Position numbers and translations under genes: made by a program. Positions 42,892 through 52,608 of a stretch of 64,000 bases of DNA are shown here, piece after piece. The notes under the pieces were generated by a model. The model saw only the letters and a list, made by a program, of their open reading frames with translations. It searched no databases and had not been told where the DNA came from. The stretch is from Niastella yeongjuensis (GTDB lineage Bacteria > Bacteroidota > Bacteroidia > Chitinophagales > Chitinophagaceae): NCBI RefSeq assembly GCF_900110245.1, contig NZ_FOCZ01000002.1:806001-870000 (forward strand), read 5' to 3'. The stretch's first letter is position 1; the number at the start of each line of letters is the position of its first letter.

Positions 42892-42942
42892 CGTTTCGCG
42901 GCGTTGTCTTATTATCCCCGGAAGAAGACGACGCCTGAAACG
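42892..42942 (+). promoter_or_regulatory. Strong hairpin between sigma factor and anti-sigma gene
   Basis: CGTTTCGCGGCGTTGTCTT (42892-42910) pairs with AAGACGACGCCTGAAACG (42925-42942) with one bulge and one or two mismatches. No T-run follows, so it resembles an attenuator or mRNA-processing stem rather than a simple terminator. It could set the ratio of sigma to anti-sigma expression. Confidence 0.6.
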
Positions 42943-42965
42943 ATGCCGAAGGGGCCAGACTTTCA

Positions 42966-44204
42966 ATGTACATGAATATGGAAACAACAAGGTTACAATT
43001 TCTTATGCAACAGTTTGCTGCCGACCGGTTATCAGAACCGGAGTTGGAGGAATTGCAATCATTGTTGGAAGTGCCCGACCAGGACCAATTAATAAGGGTG
43101 TTGGATGCATGGATAGATCAGGAAAGTGATCAGGCAGTAGGGGTAAGCCGGGAAACAGTTATAACGACATTTAACCGGGTAATAGAGGTAGACAAAGAAA
43201 ATAATACCCCCAATATCAGCAGACGGCCTGTACACCGGATCAATTTTATGCGTCGCTGGGGCTGGGCCGCAGCCGCTGTCTTGTTGATAGGGTTTGCAGG
43301 TGTTTTTTATCTTTTGAAAAATACTATTCACACTGATACCGCTCACAATACCGTTCAACCCGGGCCGGCAGATGTGCCGCCCGGTAAAAACGGTGCTGTA
43401 TTGACCCTGGCTGATGGCAGGCAGGTAGTGCTCGACAGCCTTGGCAAAGGCCTGATCACTTCGCAAAATGGAACAAAAGTGATACTCGACGAAGGCAGGC
43501 TTTCCTATGATGCAACGGGATCAAACAAAGGCGGGATGATCTATAATACGGTGAGTACACCCAAAGGAAGACAATTCCAGATCACCCTGCCCGATGGCAC
43601 AAAAGTATGGCTCAATGCAGCCAGCTCAATACATTATCCTACACAGTTTACTGGAGATCAACGCCTGGTTGCAATAACCGGCGAGGTATATTTTGAAGTA
43701 ACGAAGAACGCACGCATGCCTTTTAAGGTGAATATAGACGAACGTTGTGAAGTGGAAGTGCTGGGTACCCATTTCAATATAAAGGCTTATAAAGATGAAT
43801 CAGTAATTAAAACAACCTTACTGGAAGGGAAGGTGAAAGTCGGCAACCGGTCCCTGCCAGGCACGGGAGCAATCGGTAGTAATCAATCGGCAGTTCTTAA
43901 ACCAGGAGAGCAGGCTATAGCTACTGATCACTCACCACTCACCATTGACCATTCACCTGATCTGGACAACGTGATGGCCTGGAAAAACGGGTTGTTCAAT
44001 TTTGAAGGAATGCAGTTGCGCGAAGTAATGCAACAACTTGAACGCTGGTATGATATAGAGGTGGTGTATGAAGGGAAAGTTCCGGATGTGAAGTTTTATG
44101 GAGAATTAAGCAGGGGGTTAAATTTGTCAGGAATAATAAACGCATTAAAAGACTCAGGAATACGTTTTCGCATAGATGGGAATAGATTGATTGTACTGCC
44201 TTAG
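42966..44204 (+). CDS. FecR-family anti-sigma factor
   Basis: 412 residues (start at 42966, or METTRLQ at 42978). Cytoplasmic N-terminus binding the sigma factor, one membrane segment (RRWGWAAAAVLLIGFAGVFY), periplasmic FecR domain (TPKGRQFQITLPDGTKVWLN ... GEVYFEVTKNARMPFKVN ... VEVLGTHFNIKAY) and C-terminal STN-like region (FEGMQLREVMQQLERWYDIE). Between these two, the linker ATDHSPLTIDHSPDL is encoded by five heptads (43923-43957), an intrusion of intergenic-type repeat. It receives the signal from the SusC plug or STN domain and controls the sigma factor at 42265. Confidence 0.92.
   Translation: MYMNMETTRLQFLMQQFAADRLSEPELEELQSLLEVPDQDQLIRVLDAWIDQESDQAVGVSRETVITTFNRVIEVDKENNTPNISRRPVHRINFMRRWGWAAAAVLLIGFAGVFYLLKNTIHTDTAHNTVQPGPADVPPGKNGAVLTLADGRQVVLDSLGKGLITSQNGTKVILDEGRLSYDATGSNKGGMIYNTVSTPKGRQFQITLPDGTKVWLNAASSIHYPTQFTGDQRLVAITGEVYFEVTKNARMPFKVNIDERCEVEVLGTHFNIKAYKDESVIKTTLLEGKVKVGNRSLPGTGAIGSNQSAVLKPGEQAIATDHSPLTIDHSPDLDNVMAWKNGLFNFEGMQLREVMQQLERWYDIEVVYEGKVPDVKFYGELSRGLNLSGIINALKDSGIRFRIDGNRLIVLP
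43923..43957 (+). repeat. Five in-frame heptads inside fecR
   Basis: ACTGATC, ACTCACC, ACTCACC, ATTGACC, ATTCACC in exact 7-bp phase, translated as part of the linker TDHSPLTIDHSP. The other fecR gene (26015) has no such array at the equivalent place. Confidence 0.75.
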
Positions 44205-44253
44205 ATACCAAACCACACTCACACACTTATCTTATTGAATTGCAAAATTGAAT

Positions 44254-44269
44254 GGCCTTGCGCAAGGCC
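44254..44269. promoter_or_regulatory. Perfect 16-bp palindrome between fecR and susC
   Basis: GGCCTTGCGCAAGGCC is fully self-complementary, 75 bp before the susC ATG. Same position as the unrelated palindrome at 27083-27098 in the first sigma/fecR/susC locus. Confidence 0.5.
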
Positions 44270-44343
44270 TTAAGGGCTTCTATTTTTATAACCAAACTGC
44301 CGCCACAGCTAAAGACTATGGCGGGCTGTAAAATGCTACGTAC

Positions 44344-47300
44344 ATGCAAAGAACTGCTTATTGGTGTGACCCTTCAGCCAGATCCAGGCTGAGAAAACAG
44401 TTATTGGCTTTTGTTGTAACCCTGGCTTTGTTGAGTATGCAAACCATTGCAAAGGGGCAAATCATTAATTTTTCAGGGAAAGAAGTGTCGTTAAGAAAAG
44501 TGTTTGCTGAAGTTAAAAAACAAACCGGCTATGTGGTTTTTGGAAATGATGCCTTGTTGAAAGAGACGAAACCCGTTACCATCACTGCTGCTAATATGCC
44601 TTTGACAGATTTCCTGGCTAAAATAATGCAGTCCCAACCACTGAATTACCGGATAGATGGGAAGAACATTATTTTTTCGCAAAAGCCGGTGATGCCTCCA
44701 AAATATCCCGGCTGGACACGTACGGATACTGTGCCTGGCAAACCGGGCATTGATGTAAGAGGCATTGTAGTGAGTGATGAAGGCAAGCCGGTGCCGGGCG
44801 CTACTGTTGTAATAAAGAACGGAGGTTTTGCCCGGCTTACCAATGACAAGGGGAACGTTTCTTTACAAAATGTGTATCCACCATTTACCCTGGTGATCAG
44901 TAGCATTGGTTTCGAAGATGAAGAAGTAAAGGTGAGCAGCACTCAAACCGAATTCTTTGCCCGGTTAAAAACCAGAGTGACCGAATTGTCGGGTGTTGAA
45001 ATAAGAAATGGGATGTTCAGCCGCAAGAAAGAAAACTTTACCGGGGCTGCATCAACCTATACTGGTGAACAGTTAAAGCTGGTGGGTAACAGGAATTTGT
45101 TGCAAAGTTTAAAAACGCTCGACCCTTCTTTTGTACAAATTACCAATAATGCCCAGGGTTCTAATCCCAATGCATTGCCTACGTTTGAGGTCCGGGGTAG
45201 AACAAGTGTGAATACCACCGATTTGAATAACCAATTCAATAGTGACCCTAACCAGCCCTTATTCATTCTCGATGGTTTTGAAAGCACTTTGCAGGCGATC
45301 TATGACCTGGATATGAACCGGGTGGCCTCTGTGACCATTTTGAAAGATGCCGCTTCTACTGCGTTGTATGGCGCTAAAGCCTCGAATGGGGTAGTGGTGG
45401 TTGAAACCAAACGGCCGGTGGCCGGTCAGTTGCGAATGCATTATACCAGCGACTTGTCATTAGACATGCCGGATCTGCGCAGCTACAACCTCATGAATGC
45501 CGGAGAAAAGCTGGAGTTTGAAAGATTATCAAACGTGTATGTAAAGCCCACCGATCAATGGGCTACCGATCAACAGTACGCCACCCGTATGAAAGCTGTA
45601 CAATCGGGTATAAACACCTACTGGTTAAGCGAGCCCGTGCACATAGGATACAATAACCGGCATTCCCTGCAATTAAGCGGTGGTAACTCCGATCTGATGT
45701 TCAACGGCGGCGCCTCTTACAGTACTCAGAATGGTATTATGAAAGGATCTGTGCGGAGTACCTGGAGCGGTAATATGAACATTACTTACCGTAAAGGTAA
45801 ACTGAACATTATAGATATGTTGTCTGTTTCGGGCGGTAATGCCATCGCTTCACCCTATGGCTCGTTCAGTGCTTTCGCCACAGCCAGCCCTTATTATAAA
45901 AAACGCCTGGGTGATGGTTCTATTCCCAAATACCTCGATACAACAGGGGCGCGATTGTTCAATCCATTATACAATGCTTCTTTGTTCAGTATAAATAAAA
46001 CACCTAATTTCTCATTCCTGAATAATATCTCGGCCATTTATACCATCAGCAGATCAGTACGTATTCAGGGTGGTTTGCAACTGGCTAAGGGCAATAGTTC
46101 GAAGATCTCATTTATTCCACCCGATAATACCCAGTTCGATGGCATAGACCCGCACCAAAAGGGTGCCTATACCAATGCTACAACAGAGTTCAATTCTTAC
46201 AGCGCCAACCTTATGGTGACCTGGGCCCGGGTAATAGGAAAACATCAGCTGAATGTGAATGGCCGCTCCGAAATACAAAACAATACCAGCCAGTCAACAG
46301 GTTTCTCGGCGGTAGGATTTCCCTATGGTACCAATGGCAATCCTTCCTATGCTTTTCAATACACCCCTTTCAGTCGCCCCAGTGCGTCAACACTAAAGAG
46401 CCGCAGCGTAGGTTTCTTGGGCAGCGTGAATTATGTGTTTGATAACCGGTTTCTGCTCGACGCTACCTATCGTTTAGATGGCGCCAGCGTTTTTGGTTCT
46501 AATAAATTGTTTAAAAATTTCGCATCCGGTGGTATAGGCTGGAATATTCATAAAGAAAGTTTCTTACAGGGTGTTCGTTGGTTAACCTTGTTGAAAGTTA
46601 GAGGCGATATTGGTATTACCGGTAACGAAAACCTGGGACAGTTTACATCTGTTTCTACTTTCGCTTTTCAATCAGGCCAGAACAATTTTGGCCAGGGTTT
46701 GAATATGTTGTCATTAGGCAATCCCGACCTGGAGTGGCAGAAAACCCGGCAGGAAAGCTATGGAGTTGACTTCGGCGTTGTGGGTGGAAGAATAAGCGGT
46801 ACGGTTGACTATTTTACCAAACTTACCGATCCCATGGCCATTGGCATTAATGGGGTATTGCCTTCTTCAGTTGGTGTGAATTCCAGCTATGTTATCAATC
46901 TCGGACATCTGCAAACAAAAGGGTGGGAATTCAATGTACGCTTTACGCCAGTTCGTGATCTGAAAAAACAGCTCATCTGGACAATAGGGGTTACCGGTAG
47001 CGCCTATAAAAGCACCTATGGCGGTTTGGGCAACAGTTTAAATGTGATCAACAATAAATCTGATAGCCTCAATAACAAAGGCGGAACAGCGGCGCTCAAT
47101 GGATTGAACCGGTATGTTGATGGAAACAGTCCCGACGATATTTGGGCGGTAGTGTCAAGAGGTATTGACCCCGCAACAGGTAATGAGTTGTTCCAGAAAA
47201 AAGATGGAACGCTCTCTTATAATTACGATCCCAAAGATGCGGTGCAGGTGGGTAATACCCGGCCGGGTATACAAGGGGTGATCAATACAAGCATCACTTA

Positions 47301-47715
47301 CAAAAACTTTACACTCTCCGCTGCTATCCGATACAGCCAGGGCGGTCATAAGCTGAACAGTGCGGTATACACGAAAGTGGAAAACATCGGCGATCTGCTG
47401 GCCAACCAGGATAAACGGGCGTTGTACGATCGCTGGCAAAAACCTGGTGATGTAGCGCAATTCAAGTCCATTATACTTACGGGCAGTACACCCATGTCGT
47501 CGCGCTTCATTGAGAAAGATAATTACTTCAATGGCGAATCATTCAGCCTTGCCTATCGCCTTGGGAATGGCTGGATAAGAAAGCTCAGGATGCAGTCACT
47601 AAGCATGAGCTTTTTCCTGAACAATATTTTTTGGATGGAGAGTATAAGGACCGAACGCGGAACAGACTATCCTTTTGCCCGTACCGCGGCTTTCAGTTTG
47701 AGTGCTTCTTTCTAA
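44344..47715 (+). CDS. SusC/RagA-family transporter with N-terminal STN signalling domain
   Basis: 1123 residues. After the signal region (LALLSMQTIAKGQ) there is a secretin/TonB short N-terminal domain (SGKEVSLRKVFAEVKKQTGY ... PLNYRIDGKNIIFSQ), the element that contacts FecR. A CarboxypepD-like domain follows (VRGIVVSDEGKPVPGATVVI), then the plug (VASVTILKDAASTALYGAKA) and barrel. The STN domain distinguishes it from the other two SusC proteins in the window and fits the adjacent sigma/FecR pair: ligand binding is signalled inward to the sigma factor. Unusually the canonical YGSRAANG is YGAKASNG here. Confidence 0.95.
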   Translation: MQRTAYWCDPSARSRLRKQLLAFVVTLALLSMQTIAKGQIINFSGKEVSLRKVFAEVKKQTGYVVFGNDALLKETKPVTITAANMPLTDFLAKIMQSQPLNYRIDGKNIIFSQKPVMPPKYPGWTRTDTVPGKPGIDVRGIVVSDEGKPVPGATVVIKNGGFARLTNDKGNVSLQNVYPPFTLVISSIGFEDEEVKVSSTQTEFFARLKTRVTELSGVEIRNGMFSRKKENFTGAASTYTGEQLKLVGNRNLLQSLKTLDPSFVQITNNAQGSNPNALPTFEVRGRTSVNTTDLNNQFNSDPNQPLFILDGFESTLQAIYDLDMNRVASVTILKDAASTALYGAKASNGVVVVETKRPVAGQLRMHYTSDLSLDMPDLRSYNLMNAGEKLEFERLSNVYVKPTDQWATDQQYATRMKAVQSGINTYWLSEPVHIGYNNRHSLQLSGGNSDLMFNGGASYSTQNGIMKGSVRSTWSGNMNITYRKGKLNIIDMLSVSGGNAIASPYGSFSAFATASPYYKKRLGDGSIPKYLDTTGARLFNPLYNASLFSINKTPNFSFLNNISAIYTISRSVRIQGGLQLAKGNSSKISFIPPDNTQFDGIDPHQKGAYTNATTEFNSYSANLMVTWARVIGKHQLNVNGRSEIQNNTSQSTGFSAVGFPYGTNGNPSYAFQYTPFSRPSASTLKSRSVGFLGSVNYVFDNRFLLDATYRLDGASVFGSNKLFKNFASGGIGWNIHKESFLQGVRWLTLLKVRGDIGITGNENLGQFTSVSTFAFQSGQNNFGQGLNMLSLGNPDLEWQKTRQESYGVDFGVVGGRISGTVDYFTKLTDPMAIGINGVLPSSVGVNSSYVINLGHLQTKGWEFNVRFTPVRDLKKQLIWTIGVTGSAYKSTYGGLGNSLNVINNKSDSLNNKGGTAALNGLNRYVDGNSPDDIWAVVSRGIDPATGNELFQKKDGTLSYNYDPKDAVQVGNTRPGIQGVINTSITYKNFTLSAAIRYSQGGHKLNSAVYTKVENIGDLLANQDKRALYDRWQKPGDVAQFKSIILTGSTPMSSRFIEKDNYFNGESFSLAYRLGNGWIRKLRMQSLSMSFFLNNIFWMESIRTERGTDYPFARTAAFSLSASF

Positions 47716-47735
47716 ATGCGAAAAAATCAACTCAC

Positions 47736-49145
47736 ATGAAACAAACACATCAATATATAATCTGGTTGTTGACTATTGTAACCAGTATAACCAGCTGTAA
47801 AAAATACCTCACCGTACAACCGGAATCTTCTTTTACCCGCGACCAGGTTTTCGCCAGTGAAAGATCGGCCCAGCAGGCGTTGAATGGGATCTACAATTAC
47901 CTCGCCGATAATCAGCTATATGGTTCCAACCTCAGTACGCTTACCATTGAATTGTTGGGGCAGCGGTTTAAATCGCCTGCAAGCGGAAGCTCCAACAATT
48001 ACCAGTTTGTGGCCCAATATAATTATTCCCATGTGCAGGTGCAACCCACATTCGAACAGATATGGCAAAAAGCCTATAGTACAATTGTGTATGTAAATGA
48101 CTTTATTCCCCAGATGGATAAAATGGCCGAAACCGGTACCCTGACTACCGCCCATGCCCAGCAGATGAAGGGCGAGGCCATTGCCATCCGGGCTATGTTG
48201 CATTTTGATATGCTGCGGTTATTCGGCCCTGTGTATGTCAATAACCCAACAGCACCATCCATTCCTTATTATACCCAGGCCAATGGTGCTGCACAACCTT
48301 TATTGCCAGCCAGCCAGGTGCTCGATAATGTACTCACAGATCTTACAACTGCAGAGGACCTATTACTGGTAGACCCGGTGATCAGTCGGGGAATTAATAA
48401 TACCACCGACTTTTACAGTGGTTTCCGTAACCAACGCCTGAACTATTTCGCTGTAAAAGCATTAATGGCGCGTGCGTATCTATGGGGTGGTAACACCGAT
48501 GCTGCCCGAGATTCAGCGCAAGCCGTATTAGCGAATGGCGAAAAATGGTTCCCCTGGACACCCACTACCGCTATTACCAATGCCGTGGCGCCCGACCGCG
48601 TATATTCTTCCGAGATATTGTTCGGCTCCTATAATCAGGAGATGTACAACAATTATATATCCACCTTTAGTTCCACCCTTCAAAGTAACCAGGTGGTAAC
48701 CATGGACAATACCGGCCTCGACAGGATATTTGAAGCCAATAAGAACGATTACCGCTATGCGTATTGGTATAATGCGAGTGCGAACGGGTTCACTGCCTTC
48801 GATAAATTCAAAGACATTGGCGATCAAACCAAGTCATGGCGTTTTGTGCAACCTCTGGTACGTAAAACCGAGCTATATTATATACTGGCCGAAACGGACG
48901 TGACGCAGGCAAAGACCCTGCTCGATACAGTAAGATACCACCGCGGATTGCCCGTTCTGGCTGCTACTGCCAACCTACCGGCTGAGATAAAAAAGGAATA
49001 TCAAAAGGAATTTTGGGGCGAAGGACAGATATTCTATTACTATAAGCGAACCAAAACCGCTACCGTAATGAGCGGCTCGTCAACAGCTAATGTAAGCCCG
49101 GTTTATTTAGTGCCTTTGCCATTGTCCGAAACAACTCCCCGTTAA
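47736..49145 (+). CDS. RagB/SusD-family surface-binding lipoprotein
   Basis: A 469-residue lipoprotein (signal MKQTHQYIIWLLTIVTSI, lipobox SITSCKKY). The ATG at 47736 is chosen over the longer frame that overlaps susC. SusD features: VQPESSFTRDQVFASERSAQ followed by QALNGIYNYL, the helix EAIAIRAMLHFDMLRLFGPV, and a C-terminal YYLVPLPLSE-type end (VSPVYLVPLPLSETTPR). Slightly short for the family. Partner of the preceding SusC. Confidence 0.93.
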   Translation: MKQTHQYIIWLLTIVTSITSCKKYLTVQPESSFTRDQVFASERSAQQALNGIYNYLADNQLYGSNLSTLTIELLGQRFKSPASGSSNNYQFVAQYNYSHVQVQPTFEQIWQKAYSTIVYVNDFIPQMDKMAETGTLTTAHAQQMKGEAIAIRAMLHFDMLRLFGPVYVNNPTAPSIPYYTQANGAAQPLLPASQVLDNVLTDLTTAEDLLLVDPVISRGINNTTDFYSGFRNQRLNYFAVKALMARAYLWGGNTDAARDSAQAVLANGEKWFPWTPTTAITNAVAPDRVYSSEILFGSYNQEMYNNYISTFSSTLQSNQVVTMDNTGLDRIFEANKNDYRYAYWYNASANGFTAFDKFKDIGDQTKSWRFVQPLVRKTELYYILAETDVTQAKTLLDTVRYHRGLPVLAATANLPAEIKKEYQKEFWGEGQIFYYYKRTKTATVMSGSSTANVSPVYLVPLPLSETTPR

Positions 49146-49162
49146 TTCAAAAAATAACAGCA

Positions 49163-49924
49163 ATGAATCTATTTAAATATATAGTATGGGGCCTGGTTAC
49201 AGTAGTGGTGTTGGATGCGTGCAAGAAGGAATCACTGCTTACCTATAATGCATCCGACAACATCTACTTTTATTATAAAAAATCCGGACTGCGATTGGAT
49301 AGTATCAATTTTACCTTTGCATACAGTCCCAATTCGGTTAGAGATAGCAATGTCATGGTGCCCTTTGCCGTTACGGGCGTACCTGCAAAAGAAGACCGGG
49401 AGTTTATCATTACTGTTGACCCGTCCTCTTCCGCCCAGGTTGGGACGCATTTTTTATTACCCGGCAAATTTGTGCTGGGAGCCGGTAAACTGGTCGACAG
49501 CTTTCCTGTTAAATTATTACGCACGCCCGATTTGCAGAAAGGAACGATGTTTCTGAAGCTGAACCTGCAACCCAATGGTAAATTTCAAACGAACATACAG
49601 ATCATTGAAGGCCTCCTGGATTCAATTAATCCATTAACGCTTAAGATAAATGTTACCGACATTCTTGGCCCAGGCTCTTATTGGGCAGGTATTTTTCAGG
49701 GCTATTTCGGCATCTTCAGCGTAAAGAAGGTAAATCTGTTGAACCAGGTAACCGGCATGCCGATAGATATTACCATAAATGGCATCTACGACCTGAACCT
49801 CGACGCAAAATGCGCTTATTACGCTATTTCCATGAGCCGTTACCTGAAAGACCAGACTGCTGCAGGCCAAACTGTGTACGAAGATGATGGTACCCCGATG
49901 GCTATGAGTGCCAATTATCAATAG
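49163..49924 (+). CDS. DUF4843 family lipoprotein
   Basis: A 253-residue lipoprotein (lipobox VVLDACKKE). The sequence SDNIYFYYKKSG ... DSINFTFAYSPNSVRDSNVM ... PFAVTGVPAKEDREFIITV ... AQVGTHFLLP matches DUF4843 lipoproteins, which regularly follow susD in this operon type. Beta-rich; the first part resembles a Calx-beta-like strand pattern. Presumed surface accessory of the SusCD transporter. Small gaps on both sides indicate cotranscription. Confidence 0.82.
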   Translation: MNLFKYIVWGLVTVVVLDACKKESLLTYNASDNIYFYYKKSGLRLDSINFTFAYSPNSVRDSNVMVPFAVTGVPAKEDREFIITVDPSSSAQVGTHFLLPGKFVLGAGKLVDSFPVKLLRTPDLQKGTMFLKLNLQPNGKFQTNIQIIEGLLDSINPLTLKINVTDILGPGSYWAGIFQGYFGIFSVKKVNLLNQVTGMPIDITINGIYDLNLDAKCAYYAISMSRYLKDQTAAGQTVYEDDGTPMAMSANYQ

Positions 49925-49961
49925 GCCTGTTTATTTAATTGTTCCAAAAAGCAAACTCATT

Positions 49962-51494
49962 ATGAAGAAAATATTTTTATATAGCATTTTATTTATCCTG
50001 GCTGCTGTGGCCGTTACCTCCTGTTACAAGGATACAGGCAATTATGACTACCACGCCATTAACCAGGTAACAATCGGCAATTTTGATACGGTGAAAGGTT
50101 ATACTGCTTTGTATAAAGACACACTGCGCGTATCGCCACAGATCATTTCATCGGAAGACGTAACAGGAGAAGATGCTTACACCTACGAGTGGAAGTACAG
50201 GAAAAGCACCTCTGTATCTACTGCAGATGATTCATTGCTGGCAACTACCAAAAACCTGAAAGTGCTGGTAAATATAGCGCCGGGAAGTTATACTTTGATG
50301 TACAAGGTCACCTATAAAAATACCAGGGTAATGGTGCATGTGCGTACAACGCTTACGGTATCAACCGAAGTATTCGAAGGTTTTATGGTGTTGAATGAGG
50401 TGAATGGCCAGTCGAGGCTGGATATGCTTTCTTACAATAAGGCCGCCGGCATCTTTACCCAGTTTACCGATGTGTTGAAAAGGCAGAACTCAACCGTGCC
50501 CATGAATGGAATACCTTACCAGATACATTGTATGCCTTATGTAGGCGCCAATATTACACCGCAGGGCTATGGTATATTTCTATTGAACAGCGCCGGTACC
50601 AATCGCGTAAACCAGGAAACCTTTGCCTGGGCCCCAACTTATAATATCCGTTACCTGATGGCAGGCAATGTGCCGGCAAATTTTATGGCGAAGCGCATTA
50701 CGGGCCTTAACATTACCACCACCAATTATCTGTATTATATGATTGGACAGGACGACAATGTATATTGTTATTCCACGATTGCGGGCTATGCTTTCCGGTA
50801 TTCACCATTGAATGTGTATACGCCTTCCGGTACACCTTTTAAAGTGGCTCCCTTTGTTGCCACCAATGGTTCTATAGCAGTTATGTATAATACAGATAAG
50901 AGAACATTTGTAACAGCGGCTTCGGCTTCCAGCACGGCTGTTACAGATGTGGCGCCGGCGCTCAATTATCCAACCGGCCTCGATCTGTTATACATGGAAT
51001 GCATTTATTATACAGAGGCCGGTATAGTTCCCAATACCTACGCCATTCTGAAAGACCCGGCAACACAAAAAATATACCTGTTGAATTTTGTGCTGGCAAA
51101 ACCACAAACCTATTACGCTGAAATTACCGGTACCGACTTTGATAAAGCCACCTATTATGCTGTTAGCCCCGACCATAACTATGTTTTTTATAGCGTAGGC
51201 GGAAAGCTGTATGAGTACGATATATATTTAAAGAGCAGCTTTTTAATGGCCGATTATGGCGCCTCTGCCATTACATATTTGTCATTCCCGCACTTTGCCT
51301 CCCGGTTTGGCAAAGCTAATTACGTCGCCTGGTCAAAATCGCTGCTCGTAGGCGTGCTTGATGCAACAGGTACTTCGGGGAATAATGGTACGCTTGACCA
51401 GTACAGCATACCCGATGTAAACGGGCAGTTGGTTAAAACCAATTCCTGGACCGGTTTTGGAAAAATTGTAAGTGTAGGCTACAGAGACAGATAA
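49962..51494 (+). CDS. PKD-like family lipoprotein
   Basis: About 510 residues from ATG 49962 (MKKIFLYSILFILAAVAVTS, lipobox VTSCYKD). The N-terminal part carries Ig/PKD-like repeats (YEWKYRKST, SYTLMYKVTYKNTRVMVHVR). The rest is propeller-like (GQDDNVYCYSTIAGYAFRYS, SPDHNYVFYSVGGKLYEYDI). It matches the PKD-like lipoproteins found between DUF4843 and TlpA genes in sigma/FecR-controlled SusCD operons. Presumed substrate-binding component at the surface; no enzymatic motif. Confidence 0.8.
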   Translation: MKKIFLYSILFILAAVAVTSCYKDTGNYDYHAINQVTIGNFDTVKGYTALYKDTLRVSPQIISSEDVTGEDAYTYEWKYRKSTSVSTADDSLLATTKNLKVLVNIAPGSYTLMYKVTYKNTRVMVHVRTTLTVSTEVFEGFMVLNEVNGQSRLDMLSYNKAAGIFTQFTDVLKRQNSTVPMNGIPYQIHCMPYVGANITPQGYGIFLLNSAGTNRVNQETFAWAPTYNIRYLMAGNVPANFMAKRITGLNITTTNYLYYMIGQDDNVYCYSTIAGYAFRYSPLNVYTPSGTPFKVAPFVATNGSIAVMYNTDKRTFVTAASASSTAVTDVAPALNYPTGLDLLYMECIYYTEAGIVPNTYAILKDPATQKIYLLNFVLAKPQTYYAEITGTDFDKATYYAVSPDHNYVFYSVGGKLYEYDIYLKSSFLMADYGASAITYLSFPHFASRFGKANYVAWSKSLLVGVLDATGTSGNNGTLDQYSIPDVNGQLVKTNSWTGFGKIVSVGYRDR

Positions 51495-51519
51495 TAGTAA
51501 ATCAAAAAAAGACATATAA

Positions 51520-52587
51520 GTGAAGAAAATACTCATCCTGTTATCAGGGTTTATTCCTGCAATGGCGCTTGCGCAAAAAGGCGGCCCATTTACTATAAAA
51601 GCTAACCTGGGCGCAGATTCTGTTCAAAAGGTAATGTTCGTTCGCTATACGTTGAAGACCGGGCAACACATTGACACCCTACAACCGGTGAACGGCAAAC
51701 TAACCATAAAAGGTGTGGTAAATGAAGAAAGACAAAGGGACCAATTGATCGTTTATACAGCACACGGAACTCGATCGGTAGTGTTTTACCTGCAACCGGG
51801 AAATATAACGATCGATTATTCGGCGGAGAAAAACACCTATACATTGGGCGGTACGACATTCAATATTAGCCTGAACCGGTATAATACTATGTTTCGCCAT
51901 TTGATCGACAGCTTAAGCGCGGGAAAACAGGTAGCTGCGAATTTTCAATTCTCGAAGGAAGTACAGCAGCATAAATTCCTGGTAATTAAACAATTTGTGC
52001 TCGCGAACCCTCAAAGCCCGGTTAGTATAGATGTACTGGATGACTTTGCCATAAGAAGTAAAGAAGCCGATATGGTGCAGGCGGTGTATGATAAATTAAG
52101 CCCCATCCTCAAAAACTCTCCCAGTGGCATTCAGTTGGCCGATCGCATCAAAGGCATGCGCGCGGTTGGCGTAGGCGATATGGCACCGCAATTCACCATT
52201 CCCGATACAGTAGGAAAAGAGGTCTCTCTCTCTGATTTCAAAGGCAAATATGTGCTGGTCGATTTCTGGGCCACCTGGTGTGGTCCCTGCGTTGCCGAAA
52301 TTCCCAACCTCATTAAAGCACATGATAAATATAAAAGCAAAAACTTCGACATCATAAGTATTTCACTCGATCGTCCGGACTCCAAAGAAAAATGGTTGAA
52401 TAAGATCAGGGAAACTAAAATGGACTGGACACAGGTGTCGGAGTTGAAATGGTGGAATGGAAAATCGGCTCTGTTGTACAACATAAATTCAGTGCCTGCC
52501 AATTTCCTGATTGATCCAAAGGGAAATATCATTGCAGTGAACCTGCGTGGTGAAATGCTGGAGAAAAAGCTCGCTGAAATATTATAA
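51520..52587 (+). CDS. TlpA-family thiol-disulfide oxidoreductase with DUF4369-type N-domain
   Basis: A 355-residue exported protein (signal LILLSGFIPAMALAQ), starting at GTG 51520. The N-terminal half is a DUF4369-like beta domain (FTIKANLGADSVQKVMF). The C-terminal half is a thioredoxin fold with WATWCGPC (Cys254 and Cys257) after KGKYVLVDF, and cis-Pro in NSVPANFLIDPKGN. TlpA-type proteins reduce disulfides in the periplasm. It is followed 21 bp later by a second TlpA gene, apparently a tandem duplication. Confidence 0.9.
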   Translation: MKKILILLSGFIPAMALAQKGGPFTIKANLGADSVQKVMFVRYTLKTGQHIDTLQPVNGKLTIKGVVNEERQRDQLIVYTAHGTRSVVFYLQPGNITIDYSAEKNTYTLGGTTFNISLNRYNTMFRHLIDSLSAGKQVAANFQFSKEVQQHKFLVIKQFVLANPQSPVSIDVLDDFAIRSKEADMVQAVYDKLSPILKNSPSGIQLADRIKGMRAVGVGDMAPQFTIPDTVGKEVSLSDFKGKYVLVDFWATWCGPCVAEIPNLIKAHDKYKSKNFDIISISLDRPDSKEKWLNKIRETKMDWTQVSELKWWNGKSALLYNINSVPANFLIDPKGNIIAVNLRGEMLEKKLAEIL

Positions 52588-52608
52588 GAACAATTAATTT
52601 AAACAATC

